64,000 bases of DNA from JBJMLO01 sp045805265 (GCA_045805265.1 JBJMLO010000018.1:62001-126000), one strand, 5' to 3'; numbered from the stretch's first letter, positions 33,922-43,433 are shown. Numbers and translations: made by a program. The notes: generated by a model from the sequence alone, not told the origin.

Positions 33922-34647
33922 TTAGTCGAGCAGGTCCGCGCTGAGGACCCGGCCGCAGTCCGCGCAGAACAGGAACGCCGCCCGCCGCCGTTCCTCCCCG
34001 TCCTGATCGGCGACCTCCTGGATCCGCAGGCGCGCCGTCTCCGTGAGATCGGCGTCGCACTTCGGACACCGCGGACGGCGCTCGGGGTCGCCGGGGCCGC
34101 GGCGAAGGGGCGCAACGGGGGCGACCCACCCCTCGCGTTCCCGCCGGCCCCACCGCCGAGGGCGAGCCGGGGGCGGCAATCCCTCGGGCGTCTCCTCCCC
34201 CGACCGCTCGGCGTGGCCGGCGAGCAGGCCGACGACCTCCTGCCGCGCGACCGCGAGGGTGACCCCGAGCTTCTCCAGGACCTGCGCGGCGACGCCCTCG
34301 CCTTCCCGCAGGAGGCCGAGCAGGATGTGCTCGGTCCCGATGTAGTCGTGCCCGAGCGACAGCGCCTCTCGGAGCGACAGCTCCAGGACCTTCTTCGCCC
34401 GTGGGGTGAACGGGATGTGCCCGGTGGGCGTGGCCTGCCCGTGGCCGATGATCGACTCCACCTGCCCCCGCACGTCGTCGAGCCGGATCCCGAGCGCGGT
34501 CAGCGCCTGGGCGGCGACGCCCTCTCCCTCCTGGATCAGGCCCAGCAGCAGGTGCTCGGTCCCGATGTAGTCGTGTTCCAGGAGCCGGGCCTCGGCCTGC
34601 GCCAACACCACGACGTGGCGGGCCCGGTCGGTGAACCGCTCGAACAT
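33922..34647 (-). CDS. Stand-alone Clp N-domain protein with C-terminal zinc ribbon
   Basis: 241 residues from ATG 34647 (MFERFTDRARHVVVLAQ, the ClpC start). Two Clp N repeats fill about 1-140, each with the conserved GTEHLLLGL/GTEHILLGL and EGEGVAAQ motifs. No AAA module follows. Instead there is a Pro/Arg-rich linker and a zinc ribbon CPKCDADL ... CADCGRVL near the C-terminus. ClpC N-domains recognise adaptors and phospho-arginine substrates, so this could be an adaptor or decoy for ClpC. It is convergent with the fusion gene and sits within a glycan locus. Confidence 0.82.
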   Translation of the reverse strand: MFERFTDRARHVVVLAQAEARLLEHDYIGTEHLLLGLIQEGEGVAAQALTALGIRLDDVRGQVESIIGHGQATPTGHIPFTPRAKKVLELSLREALSLGHDYIGTEHILLGLLREGEGVAAQVLEKLGVTLAVARQEVVGLLAGHAERSGEETPEGLPPPARPRRWGRREREGWVAPVAPLRRGPGDPERRPRCPKCDADLTETARLRIQEVADQDGEERRRAAFLFCADCGRVLSADLLD

Positions 34648-34689
34648 GCTCGGGGCAGCGTACGCCCGCACGCCCGAAGGGGGATGCGC

Positions 34690-35910
34690 TCAGCGGGTCG
34701 GGTGGTCGAGCAGCGCGTCGAACTGCGGGAGCGTGCGCTCGTCGGAGTAGGCGTCCTCGAAGGCCGCGCGGGCGTTCCGCGACATCCACGCGGCGAGACG
34801 GCGGTCGTCCCGGAGGCTCCGGATCGCCCGGACCAGACCGTCGGCGTCGCCCTGGCGGACGGAGAACCCGCACCCGTACCGCTCGATGGCCTCGTCCACG
34901 TTGGTGCCGGCCGGACCGACGTACACGACCGGGACGCCCATCCCGAGGCTGGGGTGGAGCTTGCAGGGACTCATGATCCCGAGCGACCCCGCCTCGAGCG
35001 AGATGAGTGCGCAGTCGGCGCCGGCCAGGACCGCGGGCGTCTCGTCCTTCGACACGTACCCCCGCAGCAGGACGTTGCCCAGGCCCCGCTCGGCCGCCCG
35101 CTCCTGCAACTCCGGGTACCGGACGCCGCCGCCGACGAACAGGAACGCAACTCGGTCGTCCTCGAGGCGGGCTGCCGCTTCCACGATCGTCTCGGTGGGG
35201 TGCCCGTACCCCAGGTTCCCCAGGTACAGGACGACGAACCGGTCGGCCAGCCCGGGATCCTCGTAGAGGTCGCTGCGCGCGGGGGTGGCGCCCGCGGGGA
35301 ACAGGGCGAGCGGCTCCCAGTTCGGGATCACCGACCCGGTCGGCCGGCCGTTGCCGGCGTACTGGGACAGCTGGCGGTCCAGCATGGCCCGGTCGAGGGC
35401 GACCACGTGGTCGACCCGGTGGAACAGCCACCGCTTCGTGGCCCGGAGCGCCCGCGAGCCGGCTCCGTTCGGCGTGATCGTGCCGTACTCCTCCGCCGCG
35501 TCGGGGTACACGTCGTGCGACCAGAGGATGACCCGGCTGCCCGGGTGGACCAGCCGGTGCGCGACCGCGGCCACCTCGACGTAGGGGGGCGAGGTCAGCG
35601 CGATGACCACGTCCTGGCGGGGCATGGTCGCGAGCCGAGCCATCGCGCTCAGCAGGAACGAGAGGTAGTCGCCGAGTCGTCTGGCGTGGCTGGCCTTGCC
35701 CAGCGCGGGAGTCCACACGCGAACGACGCGGGGCGACCGCTCGCCGCCGGGTCGATGGGTCGCCGATGTCCCGCCCAGGTAGGCCCCCCTGCCCGTGATC
35801 ACCGTGACCTCGTCGCCGCGTGCCGCCCGATGCTCGGCCAGCGACGCCGCGAAGTGCGCCGAGGGCGCGACGTCAGGCGGATAGAACAGGTTGACGATGG
35901 CGAGTCGCAC
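34690..35910 (-). CDS. Glycosyltransferase family 4 (WbuB-like)
   Basis: 406 residues, GT-B fold. The N-terminus MRLAIVNLFYPPDVAPSAH and VALTSPPYVEVAA match WbuB-type transferases. The C-terminal Rossmann domain has VVLYLGNLGYGHPTETIVEA, FLFVGGGVRYPEL and GIMSPCKLHPSLGMGVPVVYV at the nucleotide-sugar site. Proteins like WbuB transfer sugars such as FucNAc to lipid-linked intermediates in the cytoplasm. Donor is unknown. Divergent from the next GT4 gene across 83 bases. Confidence 0.88.
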   Translation of the reverse strand: MRLAIVNLFYPPDVAPSAHFAASLAEHRAARGDEVTVITGRGAYLGGTSATHRPGGERSPRVVRVWTPALGKASHARRLGDYLSFLLSAMARLATMPRQDVVIALTSPPYVEVAAVAHRLVHPGSRVILWSHDVYPDAAEEYGTITPNGAGSRALRATKRWLFHRVDHVVALDRAMLDRQLSQYAGNGRPTGSVIPNWEPLALFPAGATPARSDLYEDPGLADRFVVLYLGNLGYGHPTETIVEAAARLEDDRVAFLFVGGGVRYPELQERAAERGLGNVLLRGYVSKDETPAVLAGADCALISLEAGSLGIMSPCKLHPSLGMGVPVVYVGPAGTNVDEAIERYGCGFSVRQGDADGLVRAIRSLRDDRRLAAWMSRNARAAFEDAYSDERTLPQFDALLDHPTR

Positions 35911-35993
35911 GAAGGCTCCAACGATGCGCGCCCCTGGTGCACCGCACTCGGCTGGAGGCGTGTGGCTAGATTATCAGCCGTGAATTCCGCGGG

Positions 35994-37106
35994 ATGAGGG
36001 CGCGCGTCGGGATCAACCTCCTGTACCTGAAGCCGGGCCTGGTCGGCGGGTCCGAGGAGTACGTCATCCGCCTGATCCACGCGCTCGACGCGCACGGCGC
36101 CGACGAGGTCGAGCTGACCCTGTTCGTCAACCGCCGGTTTCCGGGGGCCCACCCGGACATCGCCGCGGCGCACGAGACCGTGGTGGCGCCGATCTCCGGC
36201 GACTCGCCGCCGGTGCGCATCGCGGTCGAATCGACATGGCTGGCCCGCGAGACCGCCCGGCGTCCGCTGGACGTCGTCCACCACATGGCGAACACGATCC
36301 CCCAGGTCCGCACCAGGCCCGCCGTGGTCACGCTGCACGACGTCCAGCCGGTGGTCCGGCCCCAGGACTTCGGCAGGGTCAAGGGGACGTACCTCCGGGC
36401 CCGGCTGGGCCCCACGGCCCGCCGGGCCCGCGTGATCACGACCCCCACCGAGTACGTGCGCCGGCTGGCGATCGAGCGGTTCGGGCGGGCCGAGGACCGG
36501 GTCGTCGTCGTGCCGGCGCCGGCCCCGACGATCACGGCGGCGGCCTCCTCGGCGACGCTCGCGATCGAGGGGCCCTACTTCGTCTACCCCGCGATCACCC
36601 ACCGGCACAAGAACCACGTCACGCTCCTCCGGGCGTTCGCCCGGGTCGCCGCGGCCCGTCCTGACGTGTCGCTGATCTTGACCGGGGGCCCGGGCGAGCG
36701 GGAGCGCCGGGTCGTCGACGAGGTCGCACGGCTAAGGCTGGGCGACCGGGTCCGCCGCGTGGGCCGGATCGACCGGGGCGCGCTGGACGCGCTCCTGCGG
36801 GGAGCGGTGGCCCTGACGTTCCCGTCGGAACACGAGGGCTACGGGCTCCCGGTGACGGAGGCCATGGCCCTCGGTTGCGCGGTGATCGCCTCGGACGCGA
36901 CCGCGTTGCCCGAGGTGGTGGGGGGGGCCGGCCTCCTGGTGGGGCCGCACGACGTGGACGGCTGGGCCGGGGCGATGGTCCGGCTGCTCGACGAGGAATC
37001 GACGCGGGCGGCGCTGGTCGCCGCCGGCCACGAGCGGGTTCGATCCCTCACCTCCGCCGACAGCGCGCGCCGGCTGGTGGCCGCGTACCGCCTGGCGATC
37101 CGCTAG
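35994..37106 (+). CDS. Glycosyltransferase family 4
   Basis: 370 residues, GT-B fold. VGINLLYLKPGLVGGSEEYVI at the N-terminus and, in the C-terminal half, YPAITHRHKNHVTLLRAFA, LILTGGPGERERRVVDEV, FPSEHEGYGLPVTEAMALGC (acceptor/donor EX7E-type motif) and SDATALPEVVGGAGLLV. These are typical mannosyl- or rhamnosyl-transferase signatures. Its 3' end overlaps that of the next gene on the other strand by four bases. Confidence 0.92.
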   Translation: MRARVGINLLYLKPGLVGGSEEYVIRLIHALDAHGADEVELTLFVNRRFPGAHPDIAAAHETVVAPISGDSPPVRIAVESTWLARETARRPLDVVHHMANTIPQVRTRPAVVTLHDVQPVVRPQDFGRVKGTYLRARLGPTARRARVITTPTEYVRRLAIERFGRAEDRVVVVPAPAPTITAAASSATLAIEGPYFVYPAITHRHKNHVTLLRAFARVAAARPDVSLILTGGPGERERRVVDEVARLRLGDRVRRVGRIDRGALDALLRGAVALTFPSEHEGYGLPVTEAMALGCAVIASDATALPEVVGGAGLLVGPHDVDGWAGAMVRLLDEESTRAALVAAGHERVRSLTSADSARRLVAAYRLAIR

Positions 37107-38251
37107 CCCTTCGTTCCGTGCGCCTCGTGCAGGATGCGCGCCGTGCGCCGGGCGGTCTCCTCCCACCGGAACCCGGCGGCCCGGGCCGTCCCGGCGGCGA
37201 GGAGCGCCTCGCGCAGCGCGCTGTCCGTGAGAATCCGCTCCATGCCGTGGGCGATCGCCTCGACGTCCCCCGGATCGACGAGCAGCGCCGCGTCGCCGGC
37301 GGTCTCGGGGAGCGCCGAGACGGCCGACGTCAGCACCGGCGTCTCGCACGCCATCGCCTCGAGGACCGGGAGCCCGAACCCCTCGTACGACGACACGTAC
37401 ACGAGGGCCTCGGCGCCCGTCAGCAATGCGACCGAGTCGCGCTCCGGCACCCACCCGGTCAGGACCACGAGGCGACGGACCTCGGGCGTCAGGTCGTCGA
37501 GCGCCGTCCGCAACAGGGCCGAGCCCTCCGGATGCCAGTGCGGCGCCGGACCGGCCACCACGAGCCAGGGGCGAACGACCTCCCCCAGCGAGGCGTAGGC
37601 GCGAAGCATCGACGGCAGGTTCTTCCTCCGCTCGATGCCTCCGAGGAACAGGAGGTACGGCCCGTCGATCCCGTGACGGTCCCGGATCGCCCGCACCGCT
37701 TCCTCGGGCGCGGGCCGGAACACGTCGGTGTCCACGCCCAGCGGGACCGTCTCGACGCGGTCAGCGGACACCGGGTAGGCGTCGAGCAGGTCCTGCCGGG
37801 TCCGCTCGGACGGCACGACGACGCGCGAGGCCCGGCGCAGGGCCCCTCCGACCCGCGACAGGTACTCCCGCGTCCCCGCGGACGCCGAGTCGGGGAACAG
37901 CCGGAACGCCAGGTCGTGGACCGTGACCGCGAACGGCCTCCGGGTCGGGGGCGGGACGAAGTTCGGGGCCAGCAGGACGTCGAACCTCGCGATCCACTCG
38001 ACCCGGGGAAGCTCGTGGCGAACCACCGCCCGCTTGGCCCGCGCCTTCAGGCCGGCCCGACCGGTCTCCGTCCAGCCGGCCCGGTCGGGCCCCCCCGACG
38101 AGCCCATGACGCGCAACACCGATCTCGGCCAGCCCACGTACGTCGTCTCGGGGTCGACGACCGGCAGCAGCCGGACCAGTTGGCGGGTGTAGTTCCCCAC
38201 GCCCGTCCGGACCCGGGCCACCGCCGGCCGCGTGTCGATGAACGCCCGCAT
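37103..38251 (-). CDS. Glycosyltransferase family 4
   Basis: 382 residues, GT-B fold. It begins MRAFIDTRPAVARVRTGVGN, a motif (TGVGNYTR) shared by many GT4 mannosyltransferases. The C-terminal domain has YLLFLGGIERRKNLPSMLRA, YVSSYEGFGLPVLEAMACET and VLTSAVSALPETAGDAALLV. It probably acts in the same polymer assembly as the divergent and convergent GT genes. It lies nine bases upstream of the LCP protein stop region on the same strand, downstream of that gene, so the two may be cotranscribed. Confidence 0.92.
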   Translation of the reverse strand: MRAFIDTRPAVARVRTGVGNYTRQLVRLLPVVDPETTYVGWPRSVLRVMGSSGGPDRAGWTETGRAGLKARAKRAVVRHELPRVEWIARFDVLLAPNFVPPPTRRPFAVTVHDLAFRLFPDSASAGTREYLSRVGGALRRASRVVVPSERTRQDLLDAYPVSADRVETVPLGVDTDVFRPAPEEAVRAIRDRHGIDGPYLLFLGGIERRKNLPSMLRAYASLGEVVRPWLVVAGPAPHWHPEGSALLRTALDDLTPEVRRLVVLTGWVPERDSVALLTGAEALVYVSSYEGFGLPVLEAMACETPVLTSAVSALPETAGDAALLVDPGDVEAIAHGMERILTDSALREALLAAGTARAAGFRWEETARRTARILHEAHGTKG

Positions 38252-38260
38252 CCGGAGCGG

Positions 38261-39703
38261 TCAGGCGGAGCAGCCGGAACCGCCGGGAGCGGGCGAGGAC
38301 GACGGCTGAGGCGACGAGATCGGCACGCCCTCGTACGTGCTCGGGATCACCACTCCGACCTCGAGCCCGGAGAGCGTCCCGGGCGGCGCCTTGTGCTCCG
38401 GGATCTGCTTGAGGTACCCGTGGACGACGTCGGCCGCCTGCTTCCCGGCGGGCGAGGGGGCGAACAGGATCACCGGCCCGGCCATTCCGAACGAGTTCGT
38501 CGTCGTGACCGGCTGGACCTCGAAACCCGACCGCTGGAGGTAGTCGTTCACCTGCGTCGCCGCGCCGTTCGAGGAATCGTCAACCACCTGTACCGGGATC
38601 ACCGCGGTGGAGGGCGGCGTCTGCGTGGTCGACAGGCCGAGCTTCCCGAGGGGCTTGCCCTCCCGCAGGCGCCTGAACAGTTCCTTGGCCTGCGGCAGCA
38701 GGGTTACCACGTCCTGCGTCCCGATGCTCGTCTCCACCGTGGCGTACGGGTTCCCGGGGACCGTTCGGAAGTCGACGGCGCTCGTCCCCACACCGCTGAG
38801 CTGCCGGGACAGGTAGATGAGGTCGGCCAGGTTCAGCCTGTGGTCGACCAGGAGGCTCCCGGCAACCTTCCTGATCAAACCGGGGGCACGGAAGACCATC
38901 GCCGGGCTCAGGACCTTCGCCAACACCGCGCGGAGGAACTGCTGCTGGCGGCTGATCCGGTTGAAGTCCGGGATGCCGCCCTCGCCGCAGATGTGCCGCG
39001 CCCGGACGAACGCCAGCGCCTGGCCCCCGTTGAGGTCGTAGCACCCGGCGTGAGGGAGGTCCAGGCCGGAGAAGTGCGTCGGGTCGACGAGCGGCGCGGA
39101 GATGCAGATCGGGATCGTCCCGATCGCGTCGACCACGGACTGGAAGCCGGCGAGGTCGACGGAGACGAAGTGGTTGATCTCGATGCCGGTGAGGTGGGTG
39201 ACGACCTCGGCGACGCGTATGGGACCGCCCTGGTACGCGGAGGTGATCTTCCCCCAGCCTTGGTTGGGGATGTGGACCCAGAGGTCTCGCGGGAACGACA
39301 GCACGATCGTCTTCCCCTGCTTGGCGTCGATGCGCACCAGCATGATCGTGTCTGAACGGTGGCCCGCAACGTTCTGCTGGCTCTTCGGGAGCCCCTTGCG
39401 GGAGTCGTTCCCGATGACCAGGTAGGTGCACGCCGACGTGGCGCAGGGGGGAATGAACTGCGGCTCCTTGCTGGCCTGCCCTGGAGGTGCGTGTTTCAAG
39501 CCTGCGTCGGCTCGCTTGAAGAGGTAATAGCCGTACGCTGAGCCGGCCGCGACCGCGAGCGAGCCCACCATGGAGACGATCAAGAGGACCGCGACCGGCC
39601 ATCGACGGGGTCGCGAGGACGCGGCGGGGCGGGGAAGCTCTGCCTCCCGGGGTCGAAGTTCCGTAGTCTTGGCCAAGCCTGATCCAGCGTACAGAACGTG
39701 CAT
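38261..39703 (-). CDS. LytR-CpsA-Psr (LCP) family cell-wall glycopolymer ligase with LytR_C domain
   Basis: 480 residues. A cytoplasmic N-terminus, one membrane segment (about 36-60, WPVAVLLIVSMVGSLAVAAG), an LCP domain (about 90-260) with YLVIGNDSRKG, RSDTIMLVRIDAKQGKTI, LSFPRDLWVHIP and the Arg-rich FVRARH, and a C-terminal LytR_C domain (about 355-455). LCP enzymes move lipid-linked polymers such as teichoic acid, arabinogalactan or capsule onto peptidoglycan, outside the membrane. The start is uncertain: ATG 39703 leaves only 20 bases to the divergent gene, and the TTG at LAKTTELRP is an alternative. Confidence 0.88.
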   Translation of the reverse strand: MHVLYAGSGLAKTTELRPREAELPRPAASSRPRRWPVAVLLIVSMVGSLAVAAGSAYGYYLFKRADAGLKHAPPGQASKEPQFIPPCATSACTYLVIGNDSRKGLPKSQQNVAGHRSDTIMLVRIDAKQGKTIVLSFPRDLWVHIPNQGWGKITSAYQGGPIRVAEVVTHLTGIEINHFVSVDLAGFQSVVDAIGTIPICISAPLVDPTHFSGLDLPHAGCYDLNGGQALAFVRARHICGEGGIPDFNRISRQQQFLRAVLAKVLSPAMVFRAPGLIRKVAGSLLVDHRLNLADLIYLSRQLSGVGTSAVDFRTVPGNPYATVETSIGTQDVVTLLPQAKELFRRLREGKPLGKLGLSTTQTPPSTAVIPVQVVDDSSNGAATQVNDYLQRSGFEVQPVTTTNSFGMAGPVILFAPSPAGKQAADVVHGYLKQIPEHKAPPGTLSGLEVGVVIPSTYEGVPISSPQPSSSPAPGGSGCSA

Positions 39704-39723
39704 TCGGAAAGGACCCCCGAGGT

Positions 39724-41673
39724 ATGGACATCGTGTGGAGCCCCTCCGCCGACTACGTGGAGCGGGCCAACGTCACGCGGTTCATGGGCACGCACGGGAT
39801 CGGTTCGTACGAGGAGCTCGTGAAGCGGTCCCAGGACGACGTCGAGTGGTTCTGGGACGCGGTCGTGAGGGACCTCGGCATCGAGTTCTTCGAGCCCTAC
39901 ACCCAGGTGCTCGACACGTCGGACGGCGTCCCCTGGTCGAGGTGGTTCACCGGCGGGCGCGTCAACCTCGCGCACAACTGCGTCGACCGGTGGGCCGAGC
40001 GCACGCCGGACCGTGTCGCGGTGCTGTGGGAGGGGGAGGACGGCGCGGTGCGGCGCATGACGTACGCGGAGCTCCGCGAGACGGCGGACCGCCTGGCCCA
40101 CGGGCTCCGCGGGCTGGGCGTCGGCCCGGGCGACACGGTCGGGATCTTCATGCCGATGGCGCCCGAGACCGTAGCCGCCACGCTGGCCTGCGCCAAGATC
40201 GGCGCGCCGTACCTGCCGATCTTCTCCGGCTTCGGCGCTGACGCCGTGGCCAAGCGGCTGCAGGACGCCGGGGTAAGGGTGCTGGTCACGGCCGACGGCT
40301 TCTTCCGCCGTGGCCATCCCGTCGACATGAAGTCGATCGCCGACGAGGCCTGCGCCGTGTCGCCCACGGTCGACCACGCCGTAGTCTGGTCCAGACTACC
40401 GGAGGCTCCGCAACAGCAGTCCTGGAACGACCGCCGCGACGTCCGGTGGGACGAGCTGCTCGCGAGGCAGCCGGCCCGCTTCGACACCCACCCGCTCGAT
40501 CCCGAGCACCCGCTGATGATCGCGTACACCAGCGGGACCACCGGCCGGCCGAAGGGCTCGGTGCACGTGCACGGCGGGTTCCTCGTGAAGATCGCCTCGG
40601 AGGTCGCCTACCAGACCGATCTCCATCCGGACGAGACCCTGTTCTGGGTCAGCGACCTCGGCTGGATCATGGGCGCGTGGGAGATCGTGGGCGCCGGGGC
40701 GCTCGGCGCCACCGTGTTCCTGTACGAGGGCGCGCCGAACCACCCCGGGCCGGACCGCATCTGGGACCTGGTCGAGCGCCACCGCATCACCACGCTCGGC
40801 ATCTCCCCCACACTGATCCGCGCGCTGATCCCGGCCGGCGTGGAGCACGTCCGCAGCCACGACCTGTCGTCGCTGCGGATCCTCGGCTCGACCGGGGAAC
40901 CATGGAACCCCGAGCCGTACCTGTGGTTCCTGAACGAGGTCGGCGGCGGCCGGTGCCCGATCATCAACATCTCCGGCGGGACCGAGGTCGGCGCGTGCTT
41001 CCTGTCGCCGCTGCCGACCACCTCCTTGAAGCCGACCACGCTGCGGGGCCCGTCACTGGGGATGGCCGTGGACGTGTGGGGCCCGGACGGGAAGCCGGTC
41101 CCGCCGGGCGAGGTCGGCGAGCTGGTATGCACGAAACCCTGGCCGGCCATGACGCGCGGCGTGTGGGGCGACCCCCAGCGGTACCTCGACACGTACTGGA
41201 GCCGGTGGCCCGACGTGTGGGTCCACGGCGACTGGGCGACGATCGACGCCGACGGGTTCTGGTTCCTCCACGGCCGGAGCGACGACACGATGAACGTGGC
41301 CGGGAAGCGCCTCGGCCCCGCCGAGGTCGAGTCGGCCCTGAGCGAGCACCCCAGCGTCGCGGAGTCGGCAGCCGTCGGGGTGCCCCACGACGTGAAGGGC
41401 CAGTCGGTCTGGTGCTTCGTCGTGACGAAGCCCGGCTGGGAGCGGAACGACGACCTCGCCGAGCAGTTGCGGCAGGCCGTCGCGGCACGGCTCGGCAAGT
41501 CCTTCAGGCCCGACCGGATCGTGTTCGTCGACGAGCTGCCCCGGACCCGCTCTGCGAAGATCCTCCGCCGGGCCATCCGGGCCACGGTGCTCCACACGGA
41601 CCCCGGCGACCTGTCCAGCCTCGAGAACCCGAGCGCCATCGAGGGCATCCGCGAGCGCGTGGAGGCGAGCTGA
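39724..41673 (+). CDS. AMP-binding acyl-CoA synthetase (ACS-like)
   Basis: 649 residues, the length of acetyl-CoA synthetase. An ACAS_N-like N-terminus (YEELVKRSQDDVEWFWDAVV) precedes the adenylation core: P-loop AYTSGTTGRPKGSVHVH, WIMGAWEIVGAGALGAT, INISGGTEVGA and GRSDDTMNVAGKRLGPAEVE at the hinge. The C-terminal Lys region is PRTRSAKILRR. It would convert a carboxylic acid to its CoA thioester with ATP. It is clearly an ACS relative, but differences from AcsA in the acyl pocket (GWIMG rather than GWVTGHSY) mean acetate may not be the substrate; propionate or larger acids are possible. Confidence 0.88.
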   Translation: MDIVWSPSADYVERANVTRFMGTHGIGSYEELVKRSQDDVEWFWDAVVRDLGIEFFEPYTQVLDTSDGVPWSRWFTGGRVNLAHNCVDRWAERTPDRVAVLWEGEDGAVRRMTYAELRETADRLAHGLRGLGVGPGDTVGIFMPMAPETVAATLACAKIGAPYLPIFSGFGADAVAKRLQDAGVRVLVTADGFFRRGHPVDMKSIADEACAVSPTVDHAVVWSRLPEAPQQQSWNDRRDVRWDELLARQPARFDTHPLDPEHPLMIAYTSGTTGRPKGSVHVHGGFLVKIASEVAYQTDLHPDETLFWVSDLGWIMGAWEIVGAGALGATVFLYEGAPNHPGPDRIWDLVERHRITTLGISPTLIRALIPAGVEHVRSHDLSSLRILGSTGEPWNPEPYLWFLNEVGGGRCPIINISGGTEVGACFLSPLPTTSLKPTTLRGPSLGMAVDVWGPDGKPVPPGEVGELVCTKPWPAMTRGVWGDPQRYLDTYWSRWPDVWVHGDWATIDADGFWFLHGRSDDTMNVAGKRLGPAEVESALSEHPSVAESAAVGVPHDVKGQSVWCFVVTKPGWERNDDLAEQLRQAVAARLGKSFRPDRIVFVDELPRTRSAKILRRAIRATVLHTDPGDLSSLENPSAIEGIRERVEAS

Positions 41674-41869
41674 GCGGGACGAGGAAGTCCAGGGAGGCGG
41701 CTGCCCCGCGGAGCCGAGCGGAGCGGATCAGGACGCTGCATTCCCCCTGGCCGAGGCCGACCGCCGCAGCCGGTGCACCGAGGAAGAAGGATGAGGTCTG
41801 CCCGGCTGATCCGGGGGCCCGGGCGCTGCGAATTCTCTCCGGGAGTTTCGCGTTCCGGAGGTTCCGTCC

Positions 41870-42496
41870 TTGTCGACCCTGGTCGAAGACATCGTCCGCA
41901 TGCAGGAGGCTCCGGCCGCCGTGAGCAGGCCGGCCGACCTCGGCGACGCGCGCGATCGCGACCTGATCCGGCGGATCGGGCAGGGCGACCAGGAGGCGTT
42001 TCGCGGCCTGTTCGGCCGGTATGGGCCCTCGGCGCTCGCGCTGGCCCAGCGGGTGCTGCGGCAGCCGTCCCTGGCGGAGGAGACGGTGCAGGAGGCCTTC
42101 CTGTCGGTGTGGCGGAACCCTGCCGGGTACGACGCCGGGCGCGGCTCGGTCCGGGCCTGGCTGATGTCGACCGTGCACCACCGTGCGGTGGACCAGGTCC
42201 GGCGCGAGGAGGCCCAGCGGCGCCGGGCCGAGCAGGTCGCGGTGGACGTCGAGCAGGCCGACCCGGCCGAGGCGATCGTCGACGAGCTCGGGCTCCCGCA
42301 GGAACGCGACGCGGTGCGCCGGGCCCTCGACGACCTGCCGGCCGAGCAGCGGCAGGTGATCGAGCTGATGTACTTCCGGGGGATGTCCCAGAGCCGGATC
42401 TCGGAGTCGCTGGGGCTCCCGCTGGGGACGGTGAAGTCGAGGACGCTGCTCGCGATGCGGCGCCTTCGCACGGGTTTGGGATGGTTGCGAACGTGA
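41870..42496 (+). CDS. ECF RNA polymerase sigma factor (SigK-like)
   Basis: 208 residues from a TTG at 41870; the GGAGG eight bases upstream supports this start over the later ATG at MQEAP. Region 2 (LIRRIGQGDQEAFRGLFGRY, AEETVQEAFLSVWRNP, VRAWLMSTVHHRAVDQVRR) and region 4 (ALDDLPAEQRQVIELMYFRG, SRISESLGLPLGTVKSR) are complete. The anti-sigma factor is the next gene, 24 bases on, so it should be held inactive until a signal releases it. Target promoters are not evident in the window. Confidence 0.93.
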   Translation: MSTLVEDIVRMQEAPAAVSRPADLGDARDRDLIRRIGQGDQEAFRGLFGRYGPSALALAQRVLRQPSLAEETVQEAFLSVWRNPAGYDAGRGSVRAWLMSTVHHRAVDQVRREEAQRRRAEQVAVDVEQADPAEAIVDELGLPQERDAVRRALDDLPAEQRQVIELMYFRGMSQSRISESLGLPLGTVKSRTLLAMRRLRTGLGWLRT

Positions 42497-42520
42497 GCGG
42501 GCACGGGAAGACGGTGTGCG

Positions 42521-43291
42521 ATGAGTAACGAGCACGAGCGAATCGAGGAGCTCCTCTCGGTCCGGGCCCTCGGCGGCATGGAGGCCCCGGAGCTGGCCGA
42601 GTACGCCCGGATCCGGACGGACCACGGCGACTGCGAGATCTGCCTGCGCGCCGAGCTGGAGTTCGACGAGATCGCCGGCCGGCTGGCGTTCGCGCTCGAG
42701 CCGGTCGAGCTGCCGGCGGGCATGGAGGACACCCTGCTGCGGCGGGCCACCTCGGAGCGCCCGGCGGACGACGAGGTCGCGGCGCGCCGGCGTGCTCCGC
42801 GGGGCGAGCGCGTGGCCCGGCCGGGACGGACCGCCCGGACGGCGGTCGCGGTGGCCGCCGCGCTGGCGCTGGTCGCCGGCGCGTTCGCCGGTGGGTACTT
42901 CGCCCACGGCGGCGCGAAGGTCCCCCCGCAGGAGCAGGCGCTGTCCGCCTATCTGGTCCATCCGGACGTGCACCTCGTGCAGTTCCACGGGAAGGCCGGG
43001 AACCTGGCGGTCGCGTTCCGCCCCGGGCTGCACCAGGCCTTCGTGTTCGGCGCGAACCTCCGGGGCGTCCCGTCCGGGAAGCAGTACGAGGTGTGGCTCT
43101 TCCCGCCTGGCGGCGGCGCCCCGGCGCGGGGGCCGACGTTCAACCCACCCGCACCGGGCTCCGTGGTCGTCGTCCCGGTCAGCGCGGACCCGTCGCGCTC
43201 GGTGTTGATGGCCGTCACCGTGGAGCGGGCCGGTGGCGTCGACGCGCCCACCTCCAACCCCGTGCTCACCGCTCCGATCAAGTCGGCGTAG
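42521..43291 (+). CDS. Anti-sigma factor, RskA family
   Basis: 256 residues. An N-terminal anti-sigma domain carries a putative zinc motif, His35-x2-Cys38-x2-Cys41; the canonical ZAS spacing is His-x3-Cys-x2-Cys. A single membrane segment spans about 106-128 (AVAVAAALALVAGAFAGGYF). The extracytoplasmic RskA domain has VHLVQFHGKAGNLAVAF, GKQYEVWLFPPGGGAPARG and VLMAVTVERAGGVDAPTSN. By analogy with RskA it binds the sigma factor and is cleaved in steps on signalling. Gene order sigma then anti-sigma is the usual one. Confidence 0.92.
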   Translation: MSNEHERIEELLSVRALGGMEAPELAEYARIRTDHGDCEICLRAELEFDEIAGRLAFALEPVELPAGMEDTLLRRATSERPADDEVAARRRAPRGERVARPGRTARTAVAVAAALALVAGAFAGGYFAHGGAKVPPQEQALSAYLVHPDVHLVQFHGKAGNLAVAFRPGLHQAFVFGANLRGVPSGKQYEVWLFPPGGGAPARGPTFNPPAPGSVVVVPVSADPSRSVLMAVTVERAGGVDAPTSNPVLTAPIKSA

Positions 43292-43433
43292 CGGTTTCGG
43301 GTCCGAGAATTCTTTCCAGGCTGGGTGATCCGGGGCGACGTCGGTCGCGAATGCATCCTGGCTCGCCGCCACAGCGGCCCGGGGGGTGGACACCACAGAG
43401 GGGGGCCACCCGACCGGGCCGCACGGCGTTCCG

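Noticed and set aside
35955..35980. TAGATTAT as a -10 element for the plus-strand GT4 gene
   Set aside because: No matching -35 is seen and the location between divergent genes makes strand assignment uncertain.
39660..39723. A promoter for the ACS-like gene (TTGGCC followed by TACAGA)
   Set aside because: The spacing is 15 bases and the hexamers are weak, so chance is as likely.
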